Source of the DNA: Rhynchosporium graminicola
Taxonomy: Eukaryota; Ascomycota; Leotiomycetes; Helotiales; Ploettnerulaceae
Assembly (NCBI GenBank): GCA_900074885.1
Contig: FJUW01000042.1
Location: 586,015 to 650,014 of the forward strand
Reading direction: 5' to 3'
DNA: 64,000 bases
Shown here one piece after another: positions 58,901-64,000 of the stretch. The stretch's first letter is position 1; each line of letters starts with the position of its first letter. The position numbers and the translations under genes were made by a program. Below the pieces are notes generated by a model that saw only the letters and a list, made by a program, of their open reading frames with translations, was not told the origin of the DNA and searched no databases.

Positions 58901-60070
58901 TACGCAAGTCTCTGGGATAGCCTGCTTGATTTTGAGATTTGTTTCTCCATCCAGATTGGCGGTTTCAATGTAGCAGAGACCTTCGGGCTCCGAACTCGCG
59001 AGCAGAACGATATCAGCCGGAAACGGCTCCTCTGACTCCACCCGAACGGTATCTCCCACCGCAACGTTAATCCATTTTGTCTCCTCGAATTTGCTCCCCC
59101 TCAAGACCCGCGCCTTTGAGTTGTTAAGCGACTTGTCCGACGTCTTTCTCTTGTAGTCTTCGATCAACTCCTTGCCTGCCGAAACCAGCAGCACGAGGAT
59201 CAAAGGTCCAATGGTTGTGTATTTGTTTGTAGGCGAAATGTTGGGTATCTGTTGTAACGCTGCAGTAAACAAGAAGAAAACATTGGCGAATTTGGAGAAT
59301 TGTTCGAAGAGAAATTTTGGAATGAAGGTTGCGATATTGTATTTCGCAGTGGATATGTGGTTGTCCACATACTTATTGGCACTATTCGCTGGAGGATTGT
59401 TGAGATGTATGATCCTGGGACCAAGTGTTGATGGGTCCGGCTTCCCCCTACCAAAGCCAAATTTGAACTTTCCTAGATCAAATTTCTTCCCTGGTTGCTT
59501 CGGCGTTTCTGGCTCGTGCGAATCTGTACCAACTCTTCCACCAGGCTCAGTCAAGGGCAAGTCCATTTCCGAATACTGCGGAGCCATTCCAAGCATGCTC
59601 TTTGCCTTTCCAACGAGTCCTTCGCTCATACTAAGCACACTATTGCGATTTCTAGGCTTGTTTCCTAACTCCATTCCCGCTCCATCCCCCGGTATAGCTC
59701 CACCTCGGTGATAATATGATTGTCCATCCTCTGGGTAATCGTCTAAATCATCCGCATAACGCTGGTAGTTGCCCAGTCCTGATGTCTGGCTGTAGGTTCT
59801 GTTTCCTGAATCAGTAGCATATGGTCCAGCTCCTGGCACAGTCCCTGGTCCGCCTTGCAGTGGTCTTGATGGAGGTTGTCCTCCTCCAGCGCCCACAAAA
59901 TCATCATAAGATTCCGAAGGTCGGGATTTCGTTTCATCGTGATTGGCATTGTACGCTCGTAGAAGGTCGTCATCGTTCATTGGAGGTCGCTGGCCATCAT
60001 TGTATGTAGGTTGCTCGTCGTTGAGGTCTAGCAGGAGGTCGTTCCGATGATTCGGGGGCTGTCCAGCCAT
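55920..60070 (-). CDS. P4-type ATPase, Drs2-like phospholipid flippase
   Basis: Three exons, 60,070-56,280, 56,232-56,152 and 56,100-55,920 (introns 47 and 51 bp, frame kept), giving 1,350 residues, close to yeast Drs2. P4-ATPases move phosphatidylserine and phosphatidylethanolamine to the cytosolic leaflet of trans-Golgi and endosomal membranes, working with a Cdc50-type subunit. Seen here: DGET actuator motif (374-377), PISL motif in TM4, phosphorylation site DKTGT (Asp602), the hinge GDGANDVSMIQ (993-1003), and about ten membrane spans. The C-tail carries GYAFSQ (from 1,313) and AYDTTRERGRYGE, matching the autoinhibitory tail of Drs2. The N-terminal 190 residues are hydrophilic, Asp/Gly/Pro-rich. 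MAGQPPN was preferred as the start; an in-frame ATG nine codons upstream (60,097) is possible. Divergent from the CRIPT gene. Confidence 0.93.
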
Positions 60071-60596
60071 GCTGGAAAACAGCTGATTGTTGCGCAATCC
60101 AGACGGCGCAAGCTATCCCATCCACAACCAGATCCTGTGCAGATGATGTCCCGATTCGGCTGATTTCAAGGTGAGTGGTAGATACGTGATGTCGTGAAGA
60201 TTCTTTGTGGTAATGGCCGTGTAAGTAGTTACGAGCTCTTGTGTTGAAGTTCGAGTAGACAAGCCTCCTCTGAGGATTTTGATGTACGAATGTACCAAGA
60301 CAGCTTACCAGTAAGGCTGCACAACAGCACCTGGCCAGTCGTCGTGGAAGTCGATTGGAGATTGGCAGTGAGAATAGAGAGTTCCATCCGCTGGTCTGAG
60401 TAGATGCTGAGCGTCGTACAGTCTCGCATTCGGATTGTTTTCGTATTGCTCGAAATACGGGGTCAAACTAGCGCCACGATCCCAACTTCCCTGCGCCTCG
60501 TCTGTCAGCCTTGCAATATGTACCTGACTGTCGCTTTCACCAACAGTCTTCAATCTGTCCAAGACTTCACGAACAAGACTGGAAAACAACGTCAGG
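60071..60596. promoter_or_regulatory. Shared divergent promoter region of flippase and CRIPT genes
   Basis: 526 bp between the two start codons, transcribed outward in both directions. A minus-strand open stretch of about 115 codons (60,305-60,658) overlaps it and CRIPT exon 1, but it has no ATG and is not called; it could be part of a spliced 5' leader of the flippase transcript (GTAAGC donor near 60,307). No clear TATA box was identified. Confidence 0.5.
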
Positions 60597-61069
60597 ATGG
60601 TTTGTGGAAAATGCCAGAAGATCTCAAAAACGACGACCCTCGCAACTCCCGGAGTCAAGAAGAAAAGTGAAATGTATTATGGTTCTCCAGCGGGATCTTC
60701 CTCCAAGAGCGGCGACACGACAAAAATATCTGCAACTTTGGGAAACAATGGCATAGGCAAGGTATGCTGCCGCGCACCCATCTTTTTATGCACACGCTGA
60801 CGCTCTTGCTAGAGCAAGTTGCTATCCAAAGCTGCGAGAAATCCTTACGCTACCTATTCCTCTTCATGTACTACTTGTAAAACGAAGGTTGACCAAGGAA
60901 GAACATACTGCCACAAGTGCGCATACAAGGCTAATGGTATGTCTCTTGGATTTTGACTCTCGGGAGTTGTACTGACATCATATCAGCGTGTGCCATGTGC
61001 GGGAAAGCCAGCTCGAAGTCAACCACAGCGGCTCCGGTCATTGCTGGCCAGAAGTTTACACTAAAATAG
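60597..61069 (+). CDS. CRIPT family protein
   Basis: Three exons, 60,597-60,761, 60,813-60,936 and 60,987-61,069, with introns of 51 and 50 bp (CTGAC branch sites in both); 123 residues. Four CxxC pairs are seen: MVCGKC at the N-terminus, CTTC, CHKC and CAMCGK, plus NPYATYSSSC in the middle, the plan of CRIPT (cysteine-rich PDZ-binding protein), a small zinc-binding protein. In animals it binds PSD-95 through its C-terminus and has been found with minor-spliceosome components. This copy ends FTLK and lacks the PDZ-binding tail, so the neuronal role does not apply; a conserved RNA-processing role is likelier. The Lys/Ser/Thr-rich insert (residues 15-50) is somewhat longer than in the human protein. 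Start ATG follows a GGATGG context. Confidence 0.88.
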
Positions 61070-61338
61070 GGCAAAGTAGACGAGCAGACGATACACGAAA
61101 TTACGGTGCTTGGGAGGGGCTTGGAAGGCGTTCAGAGCATGCTTGAGTTTGATTAGGACACATGGCCCTAGGAATTCGACGTGGGAAATTGCGGTGGCGT
61201 TATGAGATTACTTACTGAGCCTTGAATTAATCGAGCATCCACGAAGTTGATCCGTCTCCGCTAGCAATTCAGACCATCCTGGATGATGTGACAAACGATA
61301 CATACAGCTTCGGGTGATGCCCACGGGTTGCGGAGGTC

Positions 61339-61778
61339 ATGGGAATGGAGAACAGGATGGATCATCGTGACGTGAACAAACAGATTAAATTGAGGCCGGA
61401 GACTTCAGATTTGGAGGTAAGGTTGGGGCAGACAACTGCGTTCTGATCCAGCTGACCCTTCCGATCCTTCTGGTGTACTAGGAATCCCGGGAGCCTTTCT
61501 ATCCACGCTTTATCGGCGATTTCTTCATGGAAGGTTCTTCAAAGAGAATGTCCATCCTGCCGCCAAAGTCATTTGGGAAAGCAAGCAGCACACCTCTAGA
61601 TGGATTGGGGGAGATTCATCCCATAGAAGATGAAGCTTGCATATACCGTGTCCGCTCTCTGTTCCGTATCTGTCTTAGAGACAGTCTGCACCGACTTCCA
61701 TCTCTCTGGTCCTGGTCTCTGCCTTTTTCAGCTGGTTTGAGAAGCAATGACCATTTGAAGCAGGACCGAAATCTTTGA
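61339..61778 (+). CDS. Hypothetical small protein, two exons
   Basis: Exon 1 61,339-61,416 (MGMENRMDHRDVNKQIKL...), intron 61,417-61,481 (GTAAGG donor, GCTGAC branch, TACTAG acceptor, phase 0), exon 2 61,482-61,778 running ESREPFYPRFIGDFFMEG to a TGA; 124 residues. The good intron signals and frame agreement support a real gene. It is charged at the N-terminus, with no signal peptide, no membrane span and no motif that I recognise. The last 40 residues (Trp/Ser/Leu-rich) could be partly untranslated if another intron exists. Tandem with CRIPT, 269 bp downstream. Confidence 0.45.
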
Positions 61779-63216
61779 GCCGTCCATTTATTCCGCCATG
61801 CATATACCGCGTGGTTCGGATTAAGCCTGGCATTCCTGAAGCGATTCTTCCTAGTCATGGTTATTCCAAGCGCATGGATTTTACAATACCCAATGTTGGG
61901 TCTTGCACGAGAAGGACTCTCCCTGTTGACAGATTCATATCATTATATCACGTACTTGTGCATCCGCAAGTCATGCAGACCCCCCCAATCCTGATTACGT
62001 TGGCTTCTTAGTCCCAGGGGATCATTGTAAGACTGCAGCATGGTTGGCCATCCGAAAGTGCGGCTGAAGACGCACATCCATCCTTCAAAAATTCATAGTC
62101 TCTCAAATTCACTCTCTCCGTTCACAAGACTCAGCAAACAATATAAGGCAAACAATACAGGTTACAGTTGAAGTATACTGGTTCGTTGAAGGAGGTGTAG
62201 AAAATACGTATCAAACCTTGTCTTGTTCTTCCCCAAGTCTATTTGTACGACGCGAGAACAGCATCGCCAAGCGCCACACTCAAAATAGTAACTCCTTTGG
62301 CGGCTCCTCCAACTCGGATCAGTGGGCACCTCAAATGAAGTTGTCCAGCTGAAGAAGCCCCAGAACCCTCCCATCAAAATAGATATAAAGCCAATGTCAA
62401 TCTCAAATCCCCATAGGTCGGCCATCGCAGATGTCCTGTCTTCTAGCTTCGGTGGCCAAAATCGTAATTAGTTCCCCACAACGACAGGTTCCATTTTGCA
62501 GGATTCTAGTTATGGAATGGTACCTGCCGTGTGCAGTAACTTAATCCTGTTCGAAACGACCCTCTTAGTGGCCTGCAGAAGCTTGGCCTCTCGTGGTGTC
62601 CCCGGTTCAGGTATCCTGCTTTGATCTGAGGAGCTAGAGGTTTTTACACGATGTACCTTAATCAGTATCGGGCTAATTCAAAATCCAATCTTACAATAAA
62701 GATGAACTGCAATTATATCGTGAGTGGCAGACGGCTGGCAAGGAGAACACGATTAGAACTTGCAATTCGTGGACACGATTCTAAACTTAGAGAGACTGAC
62801 CTTGAGCTGGATGAACGAGTCACGAAGCTGTCGGGCAACGTTTTTAAGAATAGAAATTGTGGGCTAATAGTTACAGAGTACAAGACAACTACGTCTCTCA
62901 ATCTAAATATAGGATCATAATGAAGTGCGTAGATCTTCATCTGGGACTATTCTTGTATCTGGTGATCGTAATACGGCATGATGCTAACCCACCACCATTA
63001 TCTGAAGCAAAGAGAGGCCAACAAGCACTCAAAGTAACGATGAAATATGTATATAACCACGTCTCTGCTCGCTCCTGGTCTTTATTCCATCATCAGAATA
63101 CTGCATTAACAAAAATCTCATCCATAGACAAGTCCTCTACTCGAGATCCACATTTTCCACTTTTACATCTACAACTTCCACACTCAACCCAACCCAACCC
63201 AACGCAAACCACCAAA
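61779..63216. other. Intergenic region with a possible small minus-strand gene
   Basis: On the minus strand 62,425-62,162 encodes MADLWGFEIDIGFISILMGG and onward (87 codons) with one hydrophobic segment. A second minus-strand frame over the same DNA gives IRVGGAAKGVTILSVALGDA to a stop near 62,222 and looks more protein-like. They may be two exons of one small membrane protein, but I could not find a splice that joins them. The frames at 62,651-62,940 on both strands are short and unconvincing. Otherwise nothing is seen. Confidence 0.35.
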
Positions 63217-63688
63217 ATGAAGACCAACTTCCTGGTCTACATGACCGCCATCATGATCTCCACCAATGCCCTTGCCGCTCCCAGCACCATCGAGCATGCG
63301 ACCCGAGATGTTGCCGAGGTTTCTGGTGATCTTTCTATTTTGGCCGACAACTGTTTCCGTGAGCAAATGTTCTACTTAAGCACAACACTTCAAGCCTTCA
63401 GGGTTCGAGCGCTCCTCTCACTAGCATGTACTAATATGATTTATAGATAAAAGCATCTGCTCCAAGACCTGGTCCGGCAAAGGAGAGGGGTACTGCGATA
63501 AGCGCAAGTTCTCACACAGTATGTATAATCTGCTTCTTGATCTTCGGATCCAAACCCCCGGGACTTCCTACAATCTTGATCCGCAAACTTGATGCAGTTA
63601 TAGCTATATGTACTGACTAGAATTAGTGACTCGAGATGGATGTGGCTGGAATCCGTTGAAGCAGGCTGTCTGCTGCGTCAAGCCATAG
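63217..63688 (+). CDS. Small cysteine-rich secreted protein (effector-like)
   Basis: Three exons, 63,217-63,358, 63,447-63,518 and 63,627-63,688; introns 88 and 108 bp with TACTAAT and TACTGAC branch sites; 91 residues. A signal peptide (about 1-20, NFLVYMTAIMISTNALA with AxA-type cleavage) is followed by a short pro-like segment and six cysteines in the mature part, spaced C-x5-C-x11-C-x12-C-x9-CC, enough for three disulfides. The mature region is small, basic and Gly/Lys-rich (TWSGKGEGYC, CGWNPLKQAVCC). This is the profile of secreted antimicrobial or host-interaction proteins of fungi, though no family is recognised. An alternative acceptor 6 bp earlier (63,620) would replace Met72 with three residues but sits too close to the branch site. 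An unspliced reading also exists (197 codons from 62,857) but loses all but two of the mature cysteines. Confidence 0.8.
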
Positions 63689-64000
63689 ATCAGCTTTGGA
63701 ATCCTGGCCTGCGCCGTGAGCTATGTGTCGACGACGAACGGCTATAGCGTGATCTTCCAGTTGGTTTGATGAAGGTTGGTTTTCTTGACTTGGGTTTGTT
63801 TCAGTTTTCTATGCTTTGAGTTATGAAGGGCGCAAGAGGAAGATGGATACTCCACATTTGTTATGGTTACGATCTTAAAAGTTGAATGGAGGAGAAATTT
63901 TTTTTTAACAGCACACTCTCGTCCGTCTGCCATAAATAATTATGCTCGAAGAGCTTTTTATCAACTGCCTTGTGTTGTTCAATGATTGACATGATCACCT
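63689..64000. other. 3' flank of the secreted protein gene
   Basis: No gene seen; an A/T-rich stretch around 63,896-63,906 and no further coding texture to the window end. Confidence 0.5.

Noticed and set aside
60305..60658. Minus-strand frame of about 115 codons upstream of the flippase gene
   Set aside because: No ATG, overlaps CRIPT exon 1, and no in-frame continuation by a good splice site. Kept only as a possible 5' leader.
62651..62940. Overlapping frames on both strands (89 and 75 codons)
   Set aside because: Short, mutually overlapping, without splice or domain support.
62857..63450. Single 197-codon frame covering the secreted protein start
   Set aside because: The upstream part lacks coding texture and the frame reads into intron 1. 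The three-exon model yields a signal peptide and six cysteines with good splice signals.

Overview
The window reads as nuclear DNA of a filamentous ascomycete fungus. Evidence: short introns of about 45-130 bp with GT..AG ends and CTGAC/CTAAT-like branch sites, a Zn2Cys6 regulator, a NACHT-type NTPase relic, a small cysteine-rich secreted protein, and a 40-kb AT-rich block with the marks of repeat-induced point mutation (RIP). A leotiomycete is plausible, but the sequence does not settle this.

Region 1-40,460 is a nest of dead LTR retrotransposons. The outermost element is a Ty1/Copia copy (protease at 16.49 kb, integrase to about 17.9 kb, reverse transcriptase and RNase H at 38.66-40.1 kb). 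It is broken by (i) a minus-strand Ty3/Gypsy chromovirus, A2 (1-16,448, running off the left edge), which itself carries a plus-strand copy, A1; (ii) a non-autonomous 168-bp-LTR element (17,948-21,087) with 179-bp tandem repeats; and (iii) a second chromovirus, B (235-bp LTRs, 21,517-38,650), which carries a third family-A copy, A3 (23,308-33,872). Matching 5-bp target-site duplications support four of the five LTR insertions. Coding frames are full of stops explained by CAA/CAG/CGA to TAA/TAG/TGA changes, and CpA is scarce while CpG persists. Family A carries a conserved antisense open frame of about 320 codons between pol and the 3' LTR, which I cannot assign to a family.

Three single-N gaps (9,621; 27,657; 30,917) mark assembly problems. 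Two are flanked by duplicated sequence (offsets 1,235 and 1,554). Subtracting these from A3 gives 7,776 bp, exactly the size of A1.

Region 40.5-44.9 kb is a transition zone with a hairpin element and a 5'-truncated, frameshifted NACHT pseudogene. From 44.9 kb the DNA is ordinary gene space: a four-exon Zn2Cys6 transcription factor (-), a secreted collagen/mucin-like repeat protein (-), an intronless tRNA-Trp(CCA) (-), and a Drs2-type P4-ATPase lipid flippase (-) arranged head to head with a CRIPT homologue (+). These are followed by a small two-exon hypothetical gene (+) and a three-exon, six-cysteine small secreted protein (+) near the right edge, an effector-like candidate.

Exon-intron structures were worked out by eye from splice signals and frame continuity; no similarity search was run.
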